A stretch of 64,000 nucleotides of DNA, from the IMG/VR virus record IMGVR_UViG_3300034072_000758, positions 186,001 through 250,000 of that record; one strand, given 5' to 3'. Numbering within the stretch: position 1 is the first letter of the stretch; every line of letters begins with the position of its first letter. Position numbers and translations under genes: made by a program. The stretch is from a virus. The notes under the pieces were generated by a model. The model was not told the DNA's origin, did not search any database, and saw nothing but the letters and a program-made list of their open reading frames with translations. Positions 1-7,338 of the stretch are shown here, piece by piece.

Positions 1-119
1 AAAATATCGATATTTGCCCGGTACAGTTTTTCATTAACGAACTTCTTATAATCAAGCTCCTTTTTAGTAATATACTCATGCAGCCAGACAGCCGTATCCC
101 GATCAAGCTCCTTGAACAT
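1..119 (-). CDS. Hypothetical protein, 3' part outside window
   Basis: Only the first 39 codons are present. The protein begins MFKELDRDTAVWLHEYITKK and continues past the left edge. The Trp-containing amphipathic N-terminus would suit a TMF member, but the diagnostic C-terminus is not visible. The ATG at 119 lies inside the end of the upstream 41-codon frame, a 17-nt overlap like those elsewhere in this operon. Confidence 0.5.
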   Translation of the reverse strand, partial: MFKELDRDTAVWLHEYITKKELDYKKFVNEKLYRANIDI

Positions 120-228
120 AAATCACCCGATCAACATAAAGCGCATGGAAAGCATTAGCAGATGGTCCCGCGATGACGGCGCAACCGCTGATCTTCTTAT
201 AACCATCAACCCAACGTGTATCGATCAT
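103..228 (-). CDS. Small hypothetical protein (41 aa)
   Basis: A 41-codon frame starts MIDTRWVDGYKKISG and ends YVQGA. Its ATG overlaps the TGA of the upstream gene as ATGA, the coupling used throughout this operon, and that is the main argument for it being real. It fills an otherwise empty stretch between two coding regions. There is no recognisable domain and no TMF tail. It could be a chance frame. Confidence 0.42.
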   Translation of the reverse strand: MIDTRWVDGYKKISGCAVIAGPSANAFHALYVDRVIYVQGA

Positions 229-530
229 GCTGTCAGCGATAAGATCATCACCGCTTCCTCTTCGTCTGTGTTTATGTCAACGCGAGAAATAAACATCTTA
301 CCACTACCAAAATGAATGATCAATGTGGGTGTGGTGACTTTTATTATCTCATAATTACCTTTACCCTTTAAGCCAATAATGGTCGCAGTACAGAGATCGT
401 CGCCTATACGAAAATCGATAACTTCTCGTGTTTCTGGTGTCAGCATAATAAGTCCGTACCGTTCGCTCACGCGCCGAACAATTCCATTAGCAATAGGCCA
501 GTAAGCTGGGTTCGAGCGTTCAAGGATCAT
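225..530 (-). CDS. TMF paralog (101 aa)
   Basis: Member of the tail-motif family described in the summary. It starts MILERSNPAYWPIANG, with the N-terminal Trp, has a strand-rich middle with alternating hydrophobics (YGLIMLTP, TATIIGLKGKG), and ends DEEEAVMILSLTA. The start overlaps the upstream gene by 11 nt, so translation is probably coupled. Function unknown. Family membership rests on the C-terminal motif and the size and operon pattern. Confidence 0.8.
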   Translation of the reverse strand: MILERSNPAYWPIANGIVRRVSERYGLIMLTPETREVIDFRIGDDLCTATIIGLKGKGNYEIIKVTTPTLIIHFGSGKMFISRVDINTDEEEAVMILSLTA

Positions 531-885
531 GGCGAGTAATTACCGGCACAGCCTTATCGTCGGGCATATGAAGAGTGAATATCATCAGAGCTTCATCAAG
601 AGTATATTGCGAGTCACTAAAGTTCACTAAAAAATCGTTAGAAGATATTTCTTCCAGCAAAGAATACACCGAGATCGCTTCGCATTGTAACTCACGGAAA
701 CGAAGCTTGTTTTCCTTGATGGATACCCGCTCACAAACATAAATTATTTTATATTTACCAATGGTAAAATGAATTTGTGTGCCGGGATGCCAGCCCAATC
801 CAGTCAATGACAGATGGCTGATAGCGTTCGAAATGGTGTCGATGATTCGCGCACCAAGCTCTCTTGGGACTTCAATACCAATCAT
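520..885 (-). CDS. TMF paralog with C-terminal extension (121 aa)
   Basis: The tail motif DEALMIFTLHM is present but is followed by about 18 more residues (ending TRHDP), so it is internal, which is unusual for the family. The extension coincides with the overlap into the downstream gene, so a lost stop codon is a plausible origin. N-terminus MIGIEVPRELGARIID. The ATG overlaps the upstream stop as ATGA. Confidence 0.8.
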   Translation of the reverse strand: MIGIEVPRELGARIIDTISNAISHLSLTGLGWHPGTQIHFTIGKYKIIYVCERVSIKENKLRFRELQCEAISVYSLLEEISSNDFLVNFSDSQYTLDEALMIFTLHMPDDKAVPVITRHDP

Positions 886-1247
886 TCGACCACCATCAGT
901 ATAAGCATCATAGCATCATCCCCGTCATCATACGTGGGATGCCTCATTATAAAATATTCTGTAAAGGGGTCGATTCCAGCCGCTTTATTGATCACTCGTA
1001 TCAAGTGAATGTCACCATATTTTATTTCACGCAGAACCCAGCGACCGCGTATTGGTTCTTCTTTAAAGGGGTTATCATCTGGGAAAAATTGAAATGTCGA
1101 AATAAAACGTCCGGTTTCAAGCGTGACTTGCTGGCCATGTTCTTTCGAGCGCATCATGTCCATGCGCGCCTTACCCTCAATCGTAATGTTCTTCCGAACA
1201 TACGAAAGCACCATATCATGATATTCTTCTTCGATGTAGTAGGTCAT
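882..1247 (-). CDS. TMF paralog (121 aa)
   Basis: Begins MTYYIEEEYHDMVLSYVRKN and ends in the family tail DDGDDAMMLILMVVE. Central strands include WVLREIKYGDIHLIRVI. It overlaps both neighbours by 4 nt (ATGA). Function unknown. Confidence 0.82.
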   Translation of the reverse strand: MTYYIEEEYHDMVLSYVRKNITIEGKARMDMMRSKEHGQQVTLETGRFISTFQFFPDDNPFKEEPIRGRWVLREIKYGDIHLIRVINKAAGIDPFTEYFIMRHPTYDDGDDAMMLILMVVE

Positions 1248-1573
1248 TTATATTTCAAAAGGAATGTCGTAAACTCGGTATCAATTTCAGTGGTACGGTC
1301 TTTAGGGTTTCGATGACTCACCTTAACCGAACTGACCTTACTCTTATCCCACTCAAATTCGAAACGCAGGGCCTCATAGAGAACTTCTTTAATGAAACTA
1401 CCAACCGAAGTATTGATCATTGTGATTTCGATGTCGGGGTCAAAATATAGCGTCTCTTCCCCGCGATTCCACTTAGTAGCAACTTCGCTGTCATAATACA
1501 TTTTGTGGAAATAATTGTATATTTCTGCGCTCTTAGGCGAGTTATAACAAAGGGAAACGATAAACTCATTCAT
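1244..1573 (-). CDS. TMF paralog (109 aa)
   Basis: Starts MNEFIVSLCYNSPKSAEIYN and ends TEIDTEFTTFLLKYK, a weaker fit to the tail (acidic lead, then TTFLLKY). Both ends overlap neighbours by 4 nt. Strand-rich middle (TLYFDPDIEITMI). Function unknown; family assignment is less secure than for the flanking genes. Confidence 0.75.
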   Translation of the reverse strand: MNEFIVSLCYNSPKSAEIYNYFHKMYYDSEVATKWNRGEETLYFDPDIEITMINTSVGSFIKEVLYEALRFEFEWDKSKVSSVKVSHRNPKDRTTEIDTEFTTFLLKYK

Positions 1574-1905
1574 CGATAGTCACTCTCTATTTTATCACGC
1601 TTCGTCATTGGTTCTTTTTTCAAACTTACAGAGAAACCCAGATGTGGAAGAATGCTTGCGAAATTTCGGATGGTATCACCGTGAATGGTTACGCGACACT
1701 CATATTCCCCGGAGGCCAGCAAGGATGATGCCACCTTGGGAATAATAAAGGGGGGACATCCAAAACTAAACACCACACCAGCCGCATAGTCGGCCTGTTG
1801 CTTGGTTGGGTATCCTTCACCTATCCACTTAATGCGGATCGGAGTGCCATCTGGATAGCCGTAAGGTTTGGGTAAGCTTAACATGGTAAATTTCGTATCA
1901 CACAT
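1570..1905 (-). CDS. Hypothetical protein, first gene of operon (111 aa)
   Basis: This is the promoter-proximal gene of the leftmost minus-strand operon and differs from the TMF genes after it. It has no tail motif; it ends MTKRDKIESDYR. The segment GEYECRVTIHGDTIRNFASI followed by LPHLGFSVSLKKEP has an alpha/beta pattern reminiscent of the ribosomal L7/L12 C-terminal fold, but this is only a visual impression. No clear Shine-Dalgarno precedes the ATG at 1905. Confidence 0.7.
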   Translation of the reverse strand: MCDTKFTMLSLPKPYGYPDGTPIRIKWIGEGYPTKQQADYAAGVVFSFGCPPFIIPKVASSLLASGEYECRVTIHGDTIRNFASILPHLGFSVSLKKEPMTKRDKIESDYR

Positions 1906-2024
1906 TTAAGCCATTTAGAAGCCCCTACAGCGATATAAATGAATTTAGTCAACACTTATCGATTATCTTATTAACGCCCGTCCTGAGCCTTGTCTGGGGC
2001 GTAATGACGTGATATGGAAGAGTT
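1906..2024. promoter_or_regulatory. Divergent intergenic region
   Basis: It separates the leftward operon from the rightward TMF run. On the plus strand TTGTCT (1990-1995), a 17-nt spacer and TATGGA (2013-2018) place the predicted start near the ATG at 2025. A purine run GGAAGAG could instead act as ribosome site. An inverted repeat ACGCCC/GGGCGT (1974-1979, 1997-2002) lies upstream. No good minus-strand promoter is obvious. Confidence 0.4.
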
Positions 2025-2396
2025 ATGCCAGACTTATCTTACGACACCATTACATCGTTGCTTGGAAGCGCACAAGGAATGCGCTGGAAGAACGGAGCGT
2101 ATCGCGGCAAGCTTACAAATGGACTCAAAGTCCTAGTGAATACTCTCAATGGTTTTGGCGCGGATACCTCAGCAATGACCTACCATATTACTGATGGGAG
2201 TGGAAGGATTCATATTTGGGGATGCGTCGATAACTATGAAGCAGACATCGAAGGCAAACGCATTTGCTTAGATGAAAAGCTACAGATCACCAAAACGGTT
2301 TTCGAAAGTCCGAAGTTTCAATGTATTGTTAGGTCTGACTTATCACCTGAAAAAACCGATGAGTTTCTGATGAGAGTGATCCTGACATGCGCATAG
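2025..2396 (+). CDS. TMF paralog (123 aa)
   Basis: First gene of a seven-gene rightward run. Starts MPDLSYDTITSLLGSAQGMR and ends EKTDEFLMRVILTCA, a very typical tail. Middle strands include GRIHIWGCVDN and FQCIVRSDL. Its end overlaps the next gene by 10 nt. Either an upstream purine run or leaderless initiation could start it. Confidence 0.85.
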   Translation: MPDLSYDTITSLLGSAQGMRWKNGAYRGKLTNGLKVLVNTLNGFGADTSAMTYHITDGSGRIHIWGCVDNYEADIEGKRICLDEKLQITKTVFESPKFQCIVRSDLSPEKTDEFLMRVILTCA

Positions 2397-2716
2397 CTTC
2401 TGATAAACTTCCGCCGATGGAGTTCTTCAAAAACCAAATCGACTACAACCGCGCCTCATTTATCAGGCACACAGACGGGAAGGCATTTGGTTTTTGGGTA
2501 AATGTCTGTGGAGACCACTATGATGTTTGGTGGAAGGAATGGGATCACAATACGGAAATGATGGTGGTAAAAGGTAAACACTTCACTATCACTTACAAAG
2601 CACGTCCCAAAATACGTAGTAAAGATTTGGAAACGCTCGCTGAACTTAAGGTGAAGTATTTCCACCAGAACCGCGCCGAAGACGCCATGACAAATCTTCT
2701 GGTAGCCAGCACTTAA
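2387..2716 (+). CDS. TMF paralog (109 aa)
   Basis: Starts MRIASDKLPPMEFFKNQ and ends NRAEDAMTNLLVAST. The middle has several aromatic strands (FGFWVNVCGDHYDVWWKEW). A 10-nt overlap with the preceding gene suggests coupling. Function unknown. Confidence 0.82.
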   Translation: MRIASDKLPPMEFFKNQIDYNRASFIRHTDGKAFGFWVNVCGDHYDVWWKEWDHNTEMMVVKGKHFTITYKARPKIRSKDLETLAELKVKYFHQNRAEDAMTNLLVAST

Positions 2717-2719
2717 TTG

Positions 2720-2748
2720 TTGACAGCATGTCAATATAGTGACATATC
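2720..2748 (+). promoter_or_regulatory. Promoter-like dyad TTGACAgcaTGTCAA
   Basis: A perfect dyad (2720-2725 and 2729-2734) embeds a consensus -35 hexamer, and a second overlapping dyad TGTCA/TGACA spans 2729-2744. The only spaced -10 candidate is CATATC (2743-2748), which is weak. It could be an operator-controlled promoter for the gene at 2755, or simply a dyad between two genes. Confidence 0.35.
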
Positions 2749-2754
2749 AGGTTC

Positions 2755-3084
2755 ATGAAGTTTTTCAAAAACGATCACGAAAAGATTATGAGTATCTTGA
2801 ACGGACTTACGGCCAAGTACGAGCCGCAAGACGGTCATATCGTGATGAACGATAACTGGACCCTTTCAACGAAGACCTACGCGGACGGAACGGTCATTAT
2901 CTGGAAAAGACCAAAACCAAGCCGAAGACTCACATCATATACTCTAGCAATCCACCAAATTACGGTGGATGGTGTAAAGTTTCGCTTTGTCGGTAAAGCT
3001 GATCGTTTTCACTATATTGAAGGTCTGGGTCCGATGGTTAGTGATCGGATGATGGATTTGGTGTTATCCTCATGGTCCCAATAA
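2755..3084 (+). CDS. TMF paralog (109 aa)
   Basis: Begins MKFFKNDHEKIMSILNGLTA and ends MVSDRMMDLVLSSWSQ. The tail has Ser-Asp in place of the usual acidic cluster. Thr- and Arg-rich strands in the middle (TLAIHQITVDGVKFRFVGK). Separated from the gene before it by a short dyad-containing gap and overlapping the next by 13 nt. Confidence 0.82.
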   Translation: MKFFKNDHEKIMSILNGLTAKYEPQDGHIVMNDNWTLSTKTYADGTVIIWKRPKPSRRLTSYTLAIHQITVDGVKFRFVGKADRFHYIEGLGPMVSDRMMDLVLSSWSQ

Positions 3085-3416
3085 GACCCTTCCTGAATTT
3101 TCTGGCTGCGATCCCCGAATGGAAGTCGGATGGAATCAATATCGGCTATTCGGATGACCGAGTGTATGCCAGCTTAAACTTTACGGCTGGTCTTATGGTG
3201 TTCACCATTAAAGACCGAAACATCGGCCTCGAATATCGAGGCGTATATGAAGGTCATCGTCTCTCCGGGTCTACCGAAACGCCAAGTGGGTCGGTCCTCC
3301 GTCTACGAGATCGACAGGCTTACTTAATAAGAGAAGATAGCCTTGACGACGAACGTATGCGTACCGAGGGTTCGAGCGAAGACGCCATCATGGCTTTTGT
3401 GTTGAAGTATAGCTGA
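3072..3416 (+). CDS. TMF paralog (114 aa)
   Basis: Starts MVPIRPFLNFLAAIPEWKSD and ends GSSEDAIMAFVLKYS. Middle strands VYASLNFTAGLMVFTIKDRN. The start overlaps the previous gene by 13 nt and the stop overlaps the next ATG (TGATG). Function unknown. Confidence 0.85.
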   Translation: MVPIRPFLNFLAAIPEWKSDGINIGYSDDRVYASLNFTAGLMVFTIKDRNIGLEYRGVYEGHRLSGSTETPSGSVLRLRDRQAYLIREDSLDDERMRTEGSSEDAIMAFVLKYS

Positions 3417-3964
3417 TGCGCGAACTTTCCAATAAAGAAATTGCGGCATACATTATCCATTGCGTCACCAGCGGCGTTTTGGTTGTTACCGATCTCAACG
3501 ACATGTTCAAGAAATCGTATCATCCCGAAGATGATCCAGAGCAATTCCTGTTGCTCATGGGTATTCGAGTCGCGCCACCCATCGCAAAACACTTCCCAGA
3601 GACGCCCGCAATCCGCGAGACATTCAATGAATCGACCATCGCGTTATTGAAACTAATGTGGGATCGTGACCAGAAATATTTAGACACACGGGATTTCTCA
3701 CAATGGTGGAATGTTCGAGCAAAGGTACTCGGCCTAATATTTGCGTGTGTGCTTGTTAAACATCTGATCGACCCCACAACCAAAGAAGCAATTGAAGAAT
3801 ATCTTTTGACTTTCGCCGCTCCTAAGAATACACTTAATAGCTATGCCACCCGCAAGTCGATAATGGAAGAGATTGATTCGGTTTGGGCTGACGACGATGA
3901 TTTCCGCGTCCGCTACAAGTTGGCTGCGCTGCCATTAGAAGATGATTATGACGACAACGACTAA
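3416..3964 (+). CDS. Hypothetical helical protein (182 aa)
   Basis: Predominantly helical, with no TMF tail; it ends in an acidic string EDDYDDND. A hydrophobic helix VLGLIFACVLVKHLI lies near residue 105 but is probably buried rather than membrane-spanning. Translationally coupled (TGATG) to the TMF gene upstream and embedded in the TMF run, so probably co-expressed. No family recognised. Confidence 0.78.
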   Translation: MRELSNKEIAAYIIHCVTSGVLVVTDLNDMFKKSYHPEDDPEQFLLLMGIRVAPPIAKHFPETPAIRETFNESTIALLKLMWDRDQKYLDTRDFSQWWNVRAKVLGLIFACVLVKHLIDPTTKEAIEEYLLTFAAPKNTLNSYATRKSIMEEIDSVWADDDDFRVRYKLAALPLEDDYDDND

Positions 3965-4008
3965 ACTACTTTCCGACGAAGACCGATCAAATTTAAGCTC
4001 CTACACGC

Positions 4009-4416
4009 ATGAACGCCCCCTCATTTGAACAGTTGCTTGCGCTTTACAATCAACTTCGGGAAGATCAATCTTTCACGAGACATAAGCAGCATTGGTTGTT
4101 CAATGAAAAGGGTCATGTTCGATCCAATCTCGCGGGTATTCCTTTCAAGCTTTCGTATCACATCTGTAGACTGGATGCTTACAATACCGATGTGACATTC
4201 ATCCTTGAAAGCCGCGCTCTCAAAATCGTATATAAGGCCGAACAAACTATCCTCACAATCTTGGAGAAATACGACCTCGGTACAAAAGGCTATCCGGTCG
4301 TCGTGGGGAGCGCGGAATACATTCTCAGGCTTCACCATCACCACGTTCGTCTAAAGCGTCGAAACGAGGGTGAAGACGAACTAATGCGACTTATTTTGTC
4401 TTGGCCAGAGGCGTAA
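4009..4416 (+). CDS. TMF paralog (135 aa)
   Basis: Starts MNAPSFEQLLALYNQLREDQ, an FEQLLALY version of the N-terminal helix, and ends EGEDELMRLILSWPEA. A His-rich strand LRLHHHHVRL lies near the C-terminus. No Shine-Dalgarno is visible in the 44-nt gap upstream. Function unknown. Confidence 0.85.
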   Translation: MNAPSFEQLLALYNQLREDQSFTRHKQHWLFNEKGHVRSNLAGIPFKLSYHICRLDAYNTDVTFILESRALKIVYKAEQTILTILEKYDLGTKGYPVVVGSAEYILRLHHHHVRLKRRNEGEDELMRLILSWPEA

Positions 4417-4417
4417 A

Positions 4418-4822
4418 ATGTTTTGGAATGTTTCTGATTTACGTCGCCCAGAAGTATCAAGAATGATGGATCGTATCAACGATCTCATGATGGGTCAGTC
4501 TGCGGTGAAATCGCATAACATATGGACTAGGATCGAGACCTTGCGCGTCGATCTAAGTTTCGGCACCAAAACGAAACTTAAGATCACCGCGTGGCACCTG
4601 TCGCCAATATCCAGCCGGGTACGAGTGGATATTATCGGCCAGAACTTCAAGCTACGCTATGAAGGCTACGATGACCCAATCCTTATTCAAAAAATCGCTA
4701 AGACCGATTTCTATGAGATCAAAATAAAATTCAAGCATACTGTACTGTTTATAGAAGATTTTCTTTGGCTTCGTGGAACAAAAGGCGAAGACGAATATAT
4801 GACGTTCTTGTTGTCTCTATGA
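4418..4822 (+). CDS. TMF paralog (134 aa)
   Basis: Starts MFWNVSDLRRPEVSRMMDRI and ends KGEDEYMTFLLSL. AGAGG in the end of the upstream gene serves as ribosome site. Last gene of the rightward run; its 3' end overlaps the convergent gene at 4817 by 6 nt. No terminator hairpin separates them. Confidence 0.85.
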   Translation: MFWNVSDLRRPEVSRMMDRINDLMMGQSAVKSHNIWTRIETLRVDLSFGTKTKLKITAWHLSPISSRVRVDIIGQNFKLRYEGYDDPILIQKIAKTDFYEIKIKFKHTVLFIEDFLWLRGTKGEDEYMTFLLSL

Positions 4823-5116
4823 TAGAGCCAGAAGAAGCATCATGACTGCCTCTTCATGATCGTTATAACCATGATTTTCATCTATAAAGTATTTTAGTTT
4901 TACCCTCTCGACCACGATGTCTTTATATTGAATCCGATCAAGCTCCCAAATATAATCTTCCTCGCCGGGAACGAACCACACCATTTCCCGTGAGGCGACT
5001 ATGTGTCCACCATCTATTTCTTTATAGAAACGACGCACACGATAGTCCAGATTGGGTAAATGTCGCAGTATTGCGGACTGAACCTGTATACCTAAGATGC
5101 TGGGAAGGAGGAGCAT
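4817..5116 (-). CDS. TMF paralog (99 aa)
   Basis: The chosen ATG at 5116 shares its A with the upstream TGA (TGATG); an in-frame GTG at 5134 lies farther into the upstream gene and is less likely. Starts MLLLPSILGIQVQSAIL and ends NDHEEAVMMLLLALS. Strand-rich middle (IVASREMVWFVPGEEDYIW). Function unknown. Confidence 0.82.
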   Translation of the reverse strand: MLLLPSILGIQVQSAILRHLPNLDYRVRRFYKEIDGGHIVASREMVWFVPGEEDYIWELDRIQYKDIVVERVKLKYFIDENHGYNDHEEAVMMLLLALS

Positions 5117-5730
5117 CAGACAGACATCAGCCACAAACCATCATGGGCGATGTTCGAATCAAACACGGCGAACTCGGTGTCGGGCTTACCCACTTCGAAC
5201 CGGCTACCCAGATCGGCGATCAAATCCGCACACTCATCCAAGAAATCTTCATAGGTTCCTGTCGTAGCCCGCTGAGTGACCATGATCACGAATTTACCAT
5301 TGTCGTATTGCTTGTTGAGGTTCTGAGACAGATGTGCGTAATTCCGCTTGGCGATCTCTTTGATGACCTCAAAATCGGCTTCGTCTGCCAAGACATTGAT
5401 GTGAGTCTCGAAATATTGCCCTGAGAACATCATGAGGCCGTTTTCAGCGCTGGGGGCGCTCTCATACCAAGGAACCGTCTCGATCTTCTCCCTGACCACT
5501 CTGAGGCCCGCTGCGGCCAATGTGTCGGCAATCTCCTTCATGCGAGCGACCACTTGGTTGTAATCGCATGTCATCTTGGAAGAAGTCATCAAGTCCAGCA
5601 TCTTGAGACGACCGGAGATATTGATCAATTCGAGCGGCTTCACCCCAAGAGAATTAGACACGCTCTTGAACACTTCCAAGTCACTATGCGGATCGACGGT
5701 TACGTGAATTTCAAAAGGGTAGTCGGTCAT
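5116..5730 (-). CDS. Hypothetical protein with internal duplication (204 aa)
   Basis: Two related alpha/beta halves: PFEIHVTVDP near residue 5 and YFETHINVLADEADFEVI near residue 106, each a strand followed by a helix with conserved H. The second half continues KFVIMVTQRATTGTYEDF, EFAVFDSN and DGLW. This looks like a duplicated small-domain fold present in bacteria and phages, but I cannot name it confidently. It is not a TMF protein. It overlaps its neighbours by 1 and 4 nt. Confidence 0.82.
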   Translation of the reverse strand: MTDYPFEIHVTVDPHSDLEVFKSVSNSLGVKPLELINISGRLKMLDLMTSSKMTCDYNQVVARMKEIADTLAAAGLRVVREKIETVPWYESAPSAENGLMMFSGQYFETHINVLADEADFEVIKEIAKRNYAHLSQNLNKQYDNGKFVIMVTQRATTGTYEDFLDECADLIADLGSRFEVGKPDTEFAVFDSNIAHDGLWLMSV

Positions 5731-6203
5731 GTGGAAAGCCTTAAGCGAATCATGAAGTCATCATATTTCTTTTGATCAGTGGTGAGATAATCAAAAGAAC
5801 TGTAGTTCTCGGCAACGTGAACGAAATGTTCATCGTTATGAACAACGACAGTCTCGTGAAAATCACAATACTCATCTTCGAAATCCGCCGCAAGAACCTT
5901 ATTACCAATCCACCCGTTTAACAGTCCGGGGATTTTGATACCCAAGACAAACGCGCCATAATAATTTGGTATAGTATTTTTGATACGATGATCGATATAG
6001 GCTAAGAAGTAAATCTTCTTGTTACCAAACGCCAGTCGTCTACGTTCAAACTTGGTGTAGGAACTCGACGGTATATTAAAGAGTTTCTTATGACATGCGC
6101 GCGCTGCCAGTCCGTCACTACTGTAAACTGTTCTAAAGTTGACCCGTTCAGCTTGTTCATAAAGCTTGAGCCAGAAGCGCATGTCTAATAATACATGGGT
6201 CAT
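5727..6203 (-). CDS. TMF paralog (158 aa)
   Basis: Longer than average. MTHVLLDMRFWLKLYEQAER carries the clear N-terminal FW helix, and the end is TDQKKYDDFMIRLRLST. Middle strands KIYFLAYIDHRI and YGAFVLGIKIPG. Overlaps both neighbours by 4 nt. Function unknown. Confidence 0.85.
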   Translation of the reverse strand: MTHVLLDMRFWLKLYEQAERVNFRTVYSSDGLAARACHKKLFNIPSSSYTKFERRRLAFGNKKIYFLAYIDHRIKNTIPNYYGAFVLGIKIPGLLNGWIGNKVLAADFEDEYCDFHETVVVHNDEHFVHVAENYSSFDYLTTDQKKYDDFMIRLRLST

Positions 6204-6601
6204 GGTAAATCCAACATAAGTTTCATCAGAAAGTCGTCAGCGTCTTCTTCGCAACGGACGCGCATCTGAATGATGGTGGGGAGCTTGCCTTCTTGCGGTT
6301 CTTCATAATCAAATACAATACTGAACGTATCGCACTTGACCCACTCTGGATAGAAAATCCACTGGTCGCGGACTAACCGACGATGGCGGATGCGAACTTG
6401 AATAGTCTCGTAATGGTAAGACGGAAGCTCGTAAGAAATGTGGAATGGAGCCGCACTAGCCAATCCCGCATTGAGTTGATTTAAGTCGTCATCTATCTTG
6501 ATCGTTCGGGTTACTCCCGCGCGCACCGCCTCAATCGCCTCTTTATCCGAGACGATCTCCCCTTGGGGTTTTGTGAGTTTTTTCCGAAAAAGGTCTATCA
6601 A
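6200..6601 (-). CDS. TMF paralog (133 aa)
   Basis: Starts MIDLFRKKLTKPQGEIVSDK and ends CEEDADDFLMKLMLDLP, close to the family consensus. Middle strands ETIQVRIRHRRLV and FSIVFDYEEP. Coupled by ATGA overlaps to genes on both sides. Confidence 0.85.
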   Translation of the reverse strand: MIDLFRKKLTKPQGEIVSDKEAIEAVRAGVTRTIKIDDDLNQLNAGLASAAPFHISYELPSYHYETIQVRIRHRRLVRDQWIFYPEWVKCDTFSIVFDYEEPQEGKLPTIIQMRVRCEEDADDFLMKLMLDLP

Positions 6602-6918
6602 GATGTAGCCAGTACAATTCTCATGAGAAAGTCGTCAAAGTCCGCGCGGGTTGACTTACCATGATACATGAAAGACTTGAGCTTGGCACGAATATTTTTC
6701 GCATCGGTTGCGCCACAGACAGCAAAGTTTACCGATACCGATAAATCCATTTTGAAGATACCGGGGGCATGAAAGCTAACGGTATTTGAACGCGAGATAA
6801 TATTAAGAACGATACCGTTCTTTCTAACTACCCTACGTTCTAAATCTCTAATAGAATCAATCTGTTCAGACTTATGAAACAAGTCATACCAGAATTTAGG
6901 ATCGATCTCTTTTTTCAT
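6598..6918 (-). CDS. TMF paralog (106 aa)
   Basis: Starts MKKEIDPKFWYDLFHKSEQI, one of the clearest PKFWxxLF N-termini, and ends ADFDDFLMRIVLATS. Middle strands GIVLNIISRSNTVSFH. The upstream mini-frame's stop overlaps its ATG. Confidence 0.87.
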   Translation of the reverse strand: MKKEIDPKFWYDLFHKSEQIDSIRDLERRVVRKNGIVLNIISRSNTVSFHAPGIFKMDLSVSVNFAVCGATDAKNIRAKLKSFMYHGKSTRADFDDFLMRIVLATS

Positions 6919-6971
6919 AGGTCCAGAGCATATTTCAACATGTAGTCTTCAAACTTTTCGGTCGTCGCCAT
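6915..6971 (-). CDS. Mini-ORF consisting only of a TMF tail (18 aa)
   Basis: An 18-codon frame reads MATTEKFEDYMLKYALDL, which is just a TMF C-terminus. Its stop overlaps the next ATG as ATGA, the standard coupling. It could be the decayed remnant of a paralog whose body was deleted, or a real leader or decoy peptide carrying the tail alone. No Shine-Dalgarno is evident before its ATG. Confidence 0.45.
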   Translation of the reverse strand: MATTEKFEDYMLKYALDL

Positions 6972-6990
6972 ACAAATCGTCTGTAATCGA

Positions 6991-7338
6991 TCATTTGGCC
7001 ACCATCATAAGAAAAAGCATCAGATGCTTCTCAACATCAACCATCTTGGTTGGACCAATGAGTTTGATCGCAAACTTGTCCATCGAATCTGGTTGACCGT
7101 CCCGAACATAGAACGAGACCTTCATTTTCGTTGGGAAGTGGAAAACACGCTTCCCCGTCTTCTTGGAATGAAAAACGTTCACCCATTCCGTATTTTGTTT
7201 GAACTTTAAACGGATCAGCGATTTCGATTCTGGCACACCATTCGTATAGAACTGCCAACGACCAGCATATTGCGGTCTTGTTGTAGGACGCGAATTGTCA
7301 AACACCATCCGCCAGAATTTTGGGTCGTGTAAGATCAT
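6991..7338 (-). CDS. TMF paralog (115 aa)
   Basis: Starts MILHDPKFWRMVFDNSRPTT, the same PKFW helix as the gene at 6598, and ends DVEKHLMLFLMMVAK. Basic middle strands KTGKRVFHFPTKMKVSFYV. Overlaps the upstream 324-aa gene by 4 nt. Confidence 0.86.
   Translation of the reverse strand: MILHDPKFWRMVFDNSRPTTRPQYAGRWQFYTNGVPESKSLIRLKFKQNTEWVNVFHSKKTGKRVFHFPTKMKVSFYVRDGQPDSMDKFAIKLIGPTKMVDVEKHLMLFLMMVAK

Noticed and set aside
864-1316. 150-aa open frame on the plus strand
   Set aside because: It lies antisense to two TMF genes that have the tail motif, coupled stops and starts, and normal composition; the antisense frame has none of these.
2009-2194. 61-aa frame overlapping the TMF gene at 2025
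   Set aside because: Overlaps a typical TMF gene in another frame and has no tail or domain.
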